From: Planctomycetota bacterium
GTDB taxonomy: Bacteria; Planctomycetota; Planctomycetia; Pirellulales; Pirellulaceae
Length of the DNA stretch: 7,550 bases
Assembly (NCBI GenBank): GCA_026692885.1
Contig: JAPLNJ010000076.1
Coordinates: 1-7,550, forward strand
Reading direction: 5' to 3'
Shown piece by piece: positions 1 through 6,291 of the stretch (positions are counted from its first letter, which is position 1; each line of letters begins with the position of its first letter). A program made the translations under genes and the position numbers. The notes under the pieces are model-generated. The model made no database searches, had not been told where the DNA came from, and worked only from the letters and a program-made list of their open reading frames with translations.

Positions 1-5
1 CTTTG

Positions 6-71
6 TAGCGGTACGGCGCGAGCCGTCCGGTATTACAGTCGGAAAACCGGGCGGCTTGCGCCGCTCCGCTA
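6..71. repeat. 66-bp REP-like imperfect palindrome downstream of the GH2 gene
   Basis: Two 26-nt arms (6-31 and 46-71) are inverted copies with four mismatches around a 14-nt loop. The arms begin TAGCGG and end CCGCTA. The element lies about 42 nt past the stop codon of the minus-strand GH2 gene, so its transcript would fold into a GC-rich hairpin. It could block 3' exonucleases or slow RNA polymerase. No U-tract follows the hairpin in the minus-strand direction (the only T run, from the A-run at 73-78, lies between the stop codon and the hairpin), so it is not a classical intrinsic terminator. It is most likely a dispersed REP-like genomic repeat; that it recurs elsewhere is inferred. Confidence 0.7.
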
Positions 72-113
72 ACAAAAAACGCCCCCAATGGTCCCAAAGT
101 AGATGGCATTGGC

Positions 114-3100
114 CTAACGCCCCTCACTCGCCGGCGGCCAGCCCAGCGTCTTCAGTTGTTCCTCGAAATCGGCTGGCAGCTCCGCCAGCGGCTGGTCGGC
201 GTCACGCGCGGCGTAGTTCAGCAGGTTGCAGAGCAGGCGGTCGGCCGCGGGGTGCCGGCCCAGGTTCTCGCGGATCTGCAACGTGTTGAGTACGAACCGT
301 CCGGCGCCCAGCGTGTGGACCGAGAGCAGCAGGCCGGAAGCATAGTCCTGGGACGCTTTGATGGCACCCGCGACGGCCTCCTGCGGTGGATCCTGACCAG
401 CGAAGACCAGGTCCGGAATGATCTCCCGGTAGAAGGTGTAGTCCAGCAGGCCACCGGCGGGCAAACCGTCGAACACAGGGTGCGTCTTGGCCCACTCGTC
501 CTTCAAATAGAGCCAGCCTTGAATCGGCGTCAGCGATCCCTTGCGCGACAACGGCAGCCAGGCCACTGGGTTGTCTCCCTCGCGGAAGACTGTCGGGGAT
601 AAGAAGACCGCCGTGGCCCCGCGGGCGATACGTTGTGCAAGTTCTCGCCAAGCGGCGGCGCCTCCTACGGCCGGTTTTCCGGCGACCAGGATCACCTCGC
701 GGGCCGTCGGCGGCGCAGCGGCCGGGGGACGCGTCCGGACCCCGTGCTCGCCCAGCCAGCGGGCGACGTTCGGATCGTCGCCCCACAGGACTACCTCCGG
801 TTTGACAGCCGGCAAGCTGGCCGGATCAGCCACATAGAACTCGGTCTCACCGCCCGTGGCAGCGCCGCCCCGTTCGAAGGTCGCGAGCCAGCGGTATCTG
901 CCTGGCGGCCCGTCGACAACCAGTTCTTCCGCAAAGAACGGCAGCGCGAAGGGCGGCTCCTCCCGCTCCTGCCGCGCCGGGATTGTCACGGTCACGGTGC
1001 GTTCCAGCAGACGGGCCGACCCGGGGCTAACCACCTGCAGGCGGACCGCGTATTCGCCCGGCGCCAGCGCGTCCTCGTTGGCCAGCACCCCTTCCAGACG
1101 CACGCGACCACCGCGCGCCAGGTTCGCCGGCTCCGCGAACAGACAAAGACGCAGGGGCGCAAATGCCTCGAACATCGCATCGACCGTGCCGGGTTTCAGC
1201 TCCCGGAACAGCGTGAACAGGCCCTCGCCGCAGTTCACGTGGTCCATCATCCCGGTGACGTTGTGGCCGATGATGCGAGGGTTGGCGCGGATGGCGTTCA
1301 ATCCCAGCGTGCGTTGGCCGGCCATCTTACGCAGGCTCTGCTGGAAGAACTCGGCGGGCGTCGCGAAACACTCTGCCAGACACCAACGCTCCCAGTCGGC
1401 CAGGAAACGGTCCAGCTTGTCCCGGTAAAACAGTGCGTCTTCGGCGTCGGCCTTGCCCAGCTGTTCGAATTGCCGGGTCACGCGCCACAGGTCCACCGCG
1501 CTACCGATGCCATACTCGGACAGGAACACGTTTCCAGAATCCTCGCCGACGGTCCGCAGAAATCGCATCGTGTCGGCCGTATGCGGGACGCGTGGGTAGG
1601 CATGCACGTCGCCCATGCGAGCGACGTAGCCGCCCGGCGGAATCATCTGGGAACGCGGACCAGCGGGACCTTCGGCGCCCACGTAGCCATCCCACCCGGT
1701 TGCGCCCGGATTGCAGAACGAACCGATGTCCAGCTGTGCATCCCAGCGCCCGCTGTTCAGAGCCACGACGCGAGTCTCGTCCAGAGACCGGAGCAGGGGT
1801 AGCAGCTCCGTGGCGTGCCGGAACACGGGGCCGTCGAACGTCTCGTTCAGCAGACCCCAGACCACCACGCTTGGATGATTGCGGTCGCGCCGGATCATCT
1901 CGGCCACGGATCGGTCGAACCGTTCGGGCATGCTCGGCGTGTCCTCCAGCGGCTGGGACGCGGCCGACTCGGCGTAGGCCATCAGCCCCAGCTCGTCGCA
2001 GAGGTCGAGTTGAGCACGGGTCGCGCCACCCCAGATGAAGCGGATGCAGTTGAAGCCCATGACCTTCATGAACAGCAAGTCGCGCCGGAACAGGTCGGGG
2101 TCGTGCGGCACCTGTTGCCCGACGGGCGTGGCGTTCACGGTGTGCGCGCTGCGCAGGAACAGACGCCGACCGTTCAGGCGGAAGTAGCCGTTTTCGAAGC
2201 GGAAGTCGCGGAAGCCGCACCGGCTCGAGCGTTCGTCGCAGGAATTCGAGCCGGCCTCGGAGACGCGGGCCGTCACGCGATACAGCCACGGCTCGTTCAG
2301 GTTCCACAGCCGGGGCGTGCCGACGCGCAGGTCCACTTCGATGGAACTGTCGCCGGCCGGCACTTCCCGCTCCAGGGAGCGCGCGTCGATCGTCTCGCCG
2401 CCCGTGGCGAGCGCGACCGTCAAGTCCAGACGCACGCGTCGCAGAGCCGCCGCCGCACTGCGCACACCGACCTGAACTCGGATCACACCGGTCTCCGTTT
2501 CCGGCCGGAGGTAGAGGTCCTCCAGGTAGACCGGTGGGACCGCGAGCAACTCGACGGAATCCACGATCCCGCCGTGGTTGTAGGACGCTCCGGCGGAGTA
2601 CGGAATCGTCTTGGCGCGCCGTGGGGTCTGGTTCAGCGTCATACCGTCGATGGGCTGGTGGGTGGGGTTGAGCACGCGCACGGCGATGCGGTTGACAGCA
2701 TCGGTGCGCACGTGTTCGGTGACGTCCAGCACGAACGGGGTCTCGCCGCCCTCGTGGCTGCCCACCGGCACGTCGTTCAGCCAAACATCGGCTTTATAGT
2801 CGACGGCCCAGAACCGCAGCAGGGTCCGACCGTTCGCGTGTGGGTTGGGGGGCACTTGGCACTCCCGCCAGTACCAGGCGACACCGTGGTAGCCGGGGAA
2901 GGCATCTTGAATAATCCAGGGCACCTTGGTCGGCTTGGCCTCCGGCACCGGTCCCTTCCACCACTGTTGCTCGCGGCCGCTGTTCTGCGGATCGGTCGCC
3001 AGCAGCCATTGGCCGTCCAGCGAGAGTTCCAGTGGCGGCCTCTGGGCAGCGACCGGGTCTTGGGAGGGCGGGAGTGCGGCGTCCAAGGCCGGTGGTGCAT

Positions 3101-4157
3101 GGCCCGCGGCCCGTGGTTCGAGCACCAGGCAGGAGAACACGCCTGGCACTAGACTGCGATTTTGTCCGCCGACGCTGATGGCTGGCTGGTAGGTGAGCCG
3201 GTAGTAACCGGGCGGTGCCGGAATCGCGATGCCGGCCTGGAACCCTTCCGCCCGGCGCAAGTTGACTGGTGGGGAAAAGGGCATTTCACGTCCGCGTGCA
3301 TCGCGGCCATCGAACGACAGCGTGATGGTTTCGACGCTGGCGGGCACTTGCTCCGGGTCGAGCCCGAAGGTGACCGTGTTTCCAGCTTGGCAGGGAAAAA
3401 GGTTCCATCGCGAGGAGGAGTCGCGGTCCAGCTTGGCGGTTTTCACGAAGTGCTCGACTTGATCCGCCTCGGGCAGCAGTGGTTTGAACGTCCGCGCCCG
3501 GTCCCACACCCGTACGTCATCGACCTGGCCCTTAAACCAACGCGTCTGCCCGGCGATGCCGTGGCCAACCATGAAGCCGGTGGGGCTGACCGCCATAGGC
3601 CGGTCTACGGCTCGGCTGTCAGCTACCATGCCATCTAAGTAGACACGCAACTGCTTGGCCGTCTTGACTACCGCCACGTGCTGCCAGCGATCGGGCGTCA
3701 GGGCGAAGATGCTGCTGTAGACCCACGCGGATCCGGTCCCGAAGGTGAAGTAGTAGCGATTGGTCTGCTCGCCGTTTTGCTGCAGGGCGAAGCCAGCGAA
3801 ATCGTTGTGATGATTGCCGTAGATATCGGCATAGGGACGCTGGGTTGGGGCGGGCTTCACCCAGCACTCAATGGTGAAGGTGTCCTTAAGGCTCGGCAGG
3901 TTGGTGCCGGAGTCGACGAAGCCGCCGCTGCCATCCAAGCTCAGGCACTGTCCTTCGTGGCCGGGTGCGAACACCGGAGTGCCCGGCAGCTTGCCAGGGT
4001 GTGCGGCTCCGGACGTGTCTTCGAGGTTGCCGTCGAAGGAGTACTCGAGCAGCAGGCCCTCGCGATCCGTCTCGGCGCTTCGTGCCGGACAGGTCAATAG
4101 CGTCAGGGTAATCGCGGCGAGCGCCGAGAAATCGCGGAGCGAATTCCAGATGGTCAT
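114..4157 (-). CDS. Secreted LamG-domain glycoside hydrolase family 2 protein with Rossmann-like C-terminal domain
   Basis: Exported exo-glycosidase of the GH2 clan (beta-galactosidase, beta-glucuronidase or beta-mannosidase type); the substrate cannot be read from sequence. The 1347-aa product has a signal peptide (about 1-28, hydrophobic core near residues 12-22), a LamG/concanavalin-like domain (about 31-220, with WQHVAVV and DDVRVWDRA), the GH2 sugar-binding jelly roll (about 375-540, with DVWLNDVPVG), an Ig-like domain (about 545-650) and the TIM barrel (about 655-995). The acid/base glutamate is E772 in WGLLNE and the nucleophile is E881 in FLSEYG. An Ig-like segment (about 1000-1115) and a class I amidotransferase/ThuA-like domain (about 1120-1320) follow; the latter presumably has a structural role. 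The start is the ATG at 4157, because GGAGGA lies 7 nt upstream at 4165-4170. A TTG five codons earlier overlaps that site and is unlikely. The protein is longer than a minimal GH2 because of the added end domains. The reading frame is intact, and the stop is TAG at 114-116. Confidence 0.93.
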   Translation of the reverse strand: MTIWNSLRDFSALAAITLTLLTCPARSAETDREGLLLEYSFDGNLEDTSGAAHPGKLPGTPVFAPGHEGQCLSLDGSGGFVDSGTNLPSLKDTFTIECWVKPAPTQRPYADIYGNHHNDFAGFALQQNGEQTNRYYFTFGTGSAWVYSSIFALTPDRWQHVAVVKTAKQLRVYLDGMVADSRAVDRPMAVSPTGFMVGHGIAGQTRWFKGQVDDVRVWDRARTFKPLLPEADQVEHFVKTAKLDRDSSSRWNLFPCQAGNTVTFGLDPEQVPASVETITLSFDGRDARGREMPFSPPVNLRRAEGFQAGIAIPAPPGYYRLTYQPAISVGGQNRSLVPGVFSCLVLEPRAAGHAPPALDAALPPSQDPVAAQRPPLELSLDGQWLLATDPQNSGREQQWWKGPVPEAKPTKVPWIIQDAFPGYHGVAWYWRECQVPPNPHANGRTLLRFWAVDYKADVWLNDVPVGSHEGGETPFVLDVTEHVRTDAVNRIAVRVLNPTHQPIDGMTLNQTPRRAKTIPYSAGASYNHGGIVDSVELLAVPPVYLEDLYLRPETETGVIRVQVGVRSAAAALRRVRLDLTVALATGGETIDARSLEREVPAGDSSIEVDLRVGTPRLWNLNEPWLYRVTARVSEAGSNSCDERSSRCGFRDFRFENGYFRLNGRRLFLRSAHTVNATPVGQQVPHDPDLFRRDLLFMKVMGFNCIRFIWGGATRAQLDLCDELGLMAYAESAASQPLEDTPSMPERFDRSVAEMIRRDRNHPSVVVWGLLNETFDGPVFRHATELLPLLRSLDETRVVALNSGRWDAQLDIGSFCNPGATGWDGYVGAEGPAGPRSQMIPPGGYVARMGDVHAYPRVPHTADTMRFLRTVGEDSGNVFLSEYGIGSAVDLWRVTRQFEQLGKADAEDALFYRDKLDRFLADWERWCLAECFATPAEFFQQSLRKMAGQRTLGLNAIRANPRIIGHNVTGMMDHVNCGEGLFTLFRELKPGTVDAMFEAFAPLRLCLFAEPANLARGGRVRLEGVLANEDALAPGEYAVRLQVVSPGSARLLERTVTVTIPARQEREEPPFALPFFAEELVVDGPPGRYRWLATFERGGAATGGETEFYVADPASLPAVKPEVVLWGDDPNVARWLGEHGVRTRPPAAAPPTAREVILVAGKPAVGGAAAWRELAQRIARGATAVFLSPTVFREGDNPVAWLPLSRKGSLTPIQGWLYLKDEWAKTHPVFDGLPAGGLLDYTFYREIIPDLVFAGQDPPQEAVAGAIKASQDYASGLLLSVHTLGAGRFVLNTLQIRENLGRHPAADRLLCNLLNYAARDADQPLAELPADFEEQLKTLGWPPASEGR

Positions 4158-4164
4158 CAGCAGG

Positions 4165-4170
4165 TCCTCC
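4165..4170 (-). promoter_or_regulatory. Shine-Dalgarno site fixing the GH2 start
   Basis: On the minus strand GGAGGA is followed after 7 nt by ATG (4157-4155). The same bases form part of a longer reading frame starting at TTG 4172. The ideal spacing favours the ATG and gives a signal peptide without five extra residues. Confidence 0.8.
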
Positions 4171-4302
4171 AAGTTGTTCCGCTCATTAGGCCGACTGCCG
4201 CGATCCCGGGAAAGCCCCCACCTGGGAATTTGGCCGGCTGCGGCGGGATTGCGAGAATTCAGCCAGCAGTCGCTTGGGGCAGTTCATGGCGGTGTGTGTT
4301 TT

Positions 4303-4371
4303 GGACAGGAAGATGAGGGACAGGAAAATGAATACCTATTTTCATCTTCCTGTCCCCCCACTTTCCTGTCC
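4303..4371. repeat. Palindromic repeat built from GGACAGGAAGATG-type units
   Basis: The left arm (4303-4334) and right arm (4337-4371) are imperfect inverted copies with almost no loop. Each arm holds two tandem units of the type GGACAGGAARATGA, so the element is a palindrome of direct repeats. It differs in composition from its surroundings, being A-rich on one side and T-rich on the other. It lies about 150-215 bp upstream of the GH2 start. I see no open reading frame of interest. It is probably a dispersed non-coding repeat; a regulatory effect on the GH2 gene is possible but not shown. Confidence 0.7.
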
Positions 4372-4392
4372 TGTCTTCCGTTGGCAGTGGCT

Positions 4393-4467
4393 CGTTTGGG
4401 CCGCAAGCCGGGGCGTGGCCCGTTGAGAACCTGACGTTGACCGGTAGGCTGCGGACCCGGCCCAAGC
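4393..4467. repeat. Degenerate inverted repeat, weak
   Basis: TTGGGCC (4396-4402) pairs with GGCCCAA (4459-4465). Inside these, the GCAAGCC region pairs loosely with GGCTGCGG at 4448-4455. A competing small hairpin is GGGCC (4398-4402) with GGCCC (4417-4421). The match is patchy, so this may be an old decayed palindrome or chance in GC-rich DNA. Two GCACGGATG copies exactly 20 nt apart (4481 and 4501) follow. Nothing else is recognisable between 4372 and 4520. Confidence 0.25.
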
Positions 4468-4550
4468 TCAACTCTTCTTCGCACGGATGGCAGAGCCAGA
4501 GCACGGATGAAGAAGGCTCGGGAAGTATATCGCACGCGCTTGGAATTGGC

Positions 4551-4646
4551 TCGTTTAACCGCACGCCGTAGGCACGCGTGGGACTTGGACGCGACCCCGA
4601 TACGTGGGCTGACCTACGCGCGTGCCTACGACGTGCGGATAAACGA
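4551..4646. repeat. 96-bp palindromic repeat with TCGTTTA ends
   Basis: The left arm (4551-4580) and right arm (4617-4646) match as inverted copies at 27 of 30 positions around a 36-nt loop. The ends are TCGTTTA and TAAACGA, and the arms share the core GTAGGCACGCG. The symmetry continues outward more weakly: 4521-4550 resembles the reverse complement of about 4653-4683 (TATATCGCACGCG against TATACCGCACGCG), with about 6 extra bases on the right side. The whole unit therefore looks like a nested palindrome of about 160 bp. It encodes no recognisable protein. It is probably a REP-like or MITE-like element. Confidence 0.75.
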
Positions 4647-4701
4647 AGATGTGCCATCCTCAACCGCGTGCGGTATATTTCTTTCGCGGTCCGAAGACGA
4701 C

Positions 4702-4796
4702 GGGGTCAGGCGTACCGATTTCAGTTTTGCGGCTCAACGTCGATGCGGATGGGAAAGCCCGCCGCCGCAAGAACTGAAATCTGTACGCCTGACCCC
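4702..4796. repeat. 95-bp GGGGTCAG-type palindromic repeat, copy A
   Basis: The left arm (4702-4733) and right arm (4764-4796) are inverted copies with one mismatch (C4716 opposite T4782) and one extra G in the right arm. The ends are GGGGTCAG and CTGACCCC. The internal motif GGGAAAGCC begins 49 nt from the left end, exactly as in the copy at 6074-6169, so the two are the same family in the same orientation. Palindromes with such ends resemble REP elements moved by Y1-type (RAYT) transposases. That mechanism is inferred; no transposase gene is present in the window. Confidence 0.85.
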
Positions 4797-4879
4797 TGCC
4801 CCTGGTTCCCCCTGCCCCGCTCCCTGGAGTACTGGCGGCGACGGGAGCAGACCAGGCTGACGCGAAGCTGTCAGGGATC

Positions 4880-4908
4880 TTGGCAGGCGTGGCGCACGAC
4901 GATATCAT
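4880..4908 (+). promoter_or_regulatory. Sigma-70-like promoter for the Uma2 gene
   Basis: TTGGCA (4880-4885) and TATCAT (4903-4908) are separated by 17 nt, the optimal spacing for a housekeeping promoter, and each differs from consensus at one position. Transcription would begin near 4914-4916, just before the ribosome site GGAGAGGAG (4917-4925), giving a very short leader. The call rests on motif match only. Confidence 0.45.
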
Positions 4909-4934
4909 GCACCCGTGGAGAGGAGCGTCTAGCC

Positions 4935-5543
4935 ATGACTACCGTAATGTCGGACGTGCGCGAATTCCGGCTGGGTCCGGATTCTTGCGGCGCACTGCTC
5001 ACGCCTGAAGAATTTGACGCCGCCGAATACGAACCGGGGTGGCGCTACGAGCTGATCTATGGAGTGCTCGTTGTGTCACCGGCAGCCCTGCGCAAGGAAC
5101 GGGATCCGAACGAGGAACTAGGCCGGTGGTTGAGGAACTACCAGGAAAGCCATCCTCGCGGCCACTCCTTGGACGCCACCTTCTACGAAGACACGGTGGT
5201 CACGGCCCGGGCCCGGCGGCGCGCGGACCGCGTGATCTTTGCGGGGCTGGGGCGGACACCGCAGCCAGGCGATGTGCCCACGATCGTTGTCGAATTTGTT
5301 TCGGCCGGCAAACGCAATCTGACGCGGGACTACGAAGCGAAACGGGACGAGTATCTGACGCTCGGGGTCCGCGAATACTGGATCATCGACCGCTTCGCGC
5401 GGCGCCTGACTGTACACCGGCTACAAGGTGAGACGAGCGATACGCAGGTTGTCCGCGAAGGCGGCAGCTACAGCACGCCGTTGCTTCCCGGTTTTGAACT
5501 CTCGCTGGACAGCATCCTGGCCCGCGCCGATTTGTGGGATTGA
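4935..5543 (+). CDS. Uma2 family (DUF820) PD-(D/E)XK endonuclease-like protein
   Basis: Member of the Uma2/DUF820 family, restriction-endonuclease-fold proteins that are numerous in cyanobacteria and planctomycetes and whose biological role is poorly known. The 202-aa product has the family order: an N-terminal TPEEFDAAE helix, the YELIYGVLVVSP strand pair (38-49), then the core. Likely catalytic positions are D98 (in ADRVIF), E120 (in VVEFVS) and K136 (in YEAKRDEY), followed by the GVREYWIIDR signature (144-153). Length is normal for the family and the frame is intact. The start at ATG 4935 is chosen because GGAGAGGAG ends 9 nt upstream; a second ATG at 4947 lacks such a site. No signal peptide is present, so it should be cytoplasmic. 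It stands alone, followed by a toxin remnant and an antitoxin-like gene, which fits an accessory islet. The family is clear; cellular function and nuclease activity are inferred. Confidence 0.9.
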   Translation: MTTVMSDVREFRLGPDSCGALLTPEEFDAAEYEPGWRYELIYGVLVVSPAALRKERDPNEELGRWLRNYQESHPRGHSLDATFYEDTVVTARARRRADRVIFAGLGRTPQPGDVPTIVVEFVSAGKRNLTRDYEAKRDEYLTLGVREYWIIDRFARRLTVHRLQGETSDTQVVREGGSYSTPLLPGFELSLDSILARADLWD

Positions 5544-5589
5544 ACCGTGCCAGGGGTACGGCGTTTGGGGCGTGTTGCGTGCGCGCTAG

Positions 5590-5763
5590 TTCCCTCGGTA
5601 CAGTCCGAATAAGACCGCTGAGTGGGAAGTGCGAATCGAAGGCTTCCGCGTCTTCTATGATGTCGACGTAGAGCGGGAAATCGTCGAGGTCAAGGTCGTC
5701 GGCGGGAAGTCCGGAAGCACGGTGATTGTTCGGGGAAAGAAGATCAGGCTAGGAAGACAGTAA
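5590..5763 (+). pseudogene. N-terminally truncated RelE/ParE-family toxin remnant
   Basis: This open frame encodes about 57 residues matching the C-terminal half of RelE/ParE mRNA-interferase or gyrase-inhibitor type toxins: SPNKTAEWEVRIEGFRVFYD followed by a VDVEREIVEVKVVG strand and a basic RGKKIRLGRQ tail. Intact members are about 85-95 aa. Here the frame is closed by TAG at 5587-5589, there is no ATG, and only 43 nt separate that stop from the end of the Uma2 gene, too little for the missing half. The only internal start of note is GTG 5629, which would give 44 residues. The N-terminal part therefore seems deleted, perhaps when the upstream gene arrived. The stop TAA (5761-5763) lies 2 nt before the start of the antitoxin-like gene, the spacing of an original toxin-first operon. 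Family membership rests on recognising the C-terminal motif. Confidence 0.65.
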
Positions 5764-5765
5764 AT

Positions 5766-5999
5766 GTGAATTCTCGGTCACGGGTGCTGAACAGGCTGCT
5801 TCGGCAAGCCGTAGAGGAGAACCTTGTTCTTCGCGCTTCAGACGGGCGAGAATTCGTGTTGGCCGAGATTGATGACTTCCGTCGAGAAATCGAAGTCACG
5901 CGAGAGAGCAAAGAATTCATGAAGCTACTGGACCAACGCGGGCGTGAGAAAGCGACCGTCCCGCTGGCCGAGGCGAAACGCCGACTTGACTGTGACTAG
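5766..5999 (+). CDS. Small antitoxin-like protein, partner of the broken toxin
   Basis: A 77-aa acidic/basic soluble protein with the segment LRASDGREFVLAEIDDFRRE (23-42), a charged helix ending in SKEFMKLLDQRGREK (48-62) and a tail VPLAEAKRRLDCD. This pattern resembles small Phd-like antitoxins encoded next to RelE/ParE toxins: a short beta hairpin, then a C-terminal toxin-wrapping helix with a conserved E-F-M-x-L-L-D stretch. The start is GTG 5766. AGGAA at 5751-5755 lies 10 nt upstream. The alternative ATG at 5764 reads directly into TGA, so it cannot serve this frame. Translation would be coupled to the upstream toxin frame. With the toxin truncated it would be an orphan antitoxin, possibly retaining DNA binding or neutralising a related toxin elsewhere. 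The antitoxin role is inferred from position and shape. Confidence 0.65.
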   Translation: MNSRSRVLNRLLRQAVEENLVLRASDGREFVLAEIDDFRREIEVTRESKEFMKLLDQRGREKATVPLAEAKRRLDCD

Positions 6000-6073
6000 C
6001 ACCAAACGTTATTTCGGCCCTTGCGCGTAAAGAATGGGACTTGACGGTTCAGCAGGGACAGGGCGTGAGACAA

Positions 6074-6169
6074 GGGGTCAGACGTACAGATTTCAGTTTT
6101 CGCGGTCGTGTGCCCAAGCCTAGGGAAAGCCTTCTGGCCGCGAAAACTGAAATCTGTACGTCTGACCCC
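6074..6169. repeat. 96-bp GGGGTCAG-type palindromic repeat, copy B
   Basis: Perfect 32-bp inverted arms (6074-6105 and 6138-6169) flank a 32-nt loop. The ends GGGGTCAG/CTGACCCC and the loop motif GGGAAAGCC at offset 49 match the copy at 4702-4796. The arms are identical to each other, which suggests recent insertion or conversion. The transcript of the antitoxin-like gene would run into this long hairpin before the beta-helix gene, so it may separate the two transcripts, although no T-tract follows. Confidence 0.88.
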
Positions 6170-6291
6170 AGCTGGCGGTCCGTCTATGGGAAACTATAAA
6201 ACCCCATCCTTGACACTGACAACCCCGAAGACCGTTTGGTGTTAGCGATACCCCACGAGCACCCACCCCACGAGTCGAGGAGCAACTGCAG
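6170..6291 (+). promoter_or_regulatory. Leader and probable promoter region of the beta-helix gene
   Basis: This stretch is less GC-rich than the flanking genes. TTGACA occurs at 6210-6215 but no convincing -10 box lies 16-18 nt downstream. TATAAA at 6195-6200 lacks a matching -35 box. The leader has a direct repeat CCCCACGAG (6251-6259 and 6266-6274, 15-nt period). The ribosome site GAGGAG (6277-6282) lies 9 nt before ATG 6292 and is well supported; the promoter is not pinned down. Confidence 0.4.

Noticed and set aside
633..3152. Long plus-strand open frames (633-1802 and 1815-3152) opposite the GH2 gene
   Set aside because: They are antisense shadows of a high-GC gene: no domain signature, His/Arg/Pro-rich composition, and the opposite strand has a complete GH2 protein with catalytic residues.
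4130..4157. Lipoprotein signal in the GH2 N-terminus (LLTC)
   Set aside because: Threonine directly before the cysteine does not fit the lipobox well; an ordinary signal peptide is more likely.
4303..4796. CRISPR array
   Set aside because: The repeats are inverted and of different families, with no regular direct-repeat/spacer spacing and no cas genes.
4819..4856. Hairpin formed by GCTCCC/GGGAGC and CCTGGT/ACCAGG upstream of the Uma2 gene
   Set aside because: Short stems with a large loop in GC-rich DNA; could easily be chance.
4259..4908. Several 80-134-codon frames across the repeat region on both strands
   Set aside because: They read through palindromes, have no family resemblance and lack good ribosome sites; the region appears non-coding.
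4578..4934. N-terminal extension of the Uma2 frame upstream of ATG 4935
   Set aside because: The extension translates through two palindromic repeats and a promoter, and the family N-terminus begins just after ATG 4935, which has a strong ribosome site.
6074..6169. Intrinsic terminator of the antitoxin-like gene
   Set aside because: The stem is far longer than usual, no T-tract follows, and a same-family copy lies at 4702-4796; a repeat element is the better call, though it may still affect transcription.
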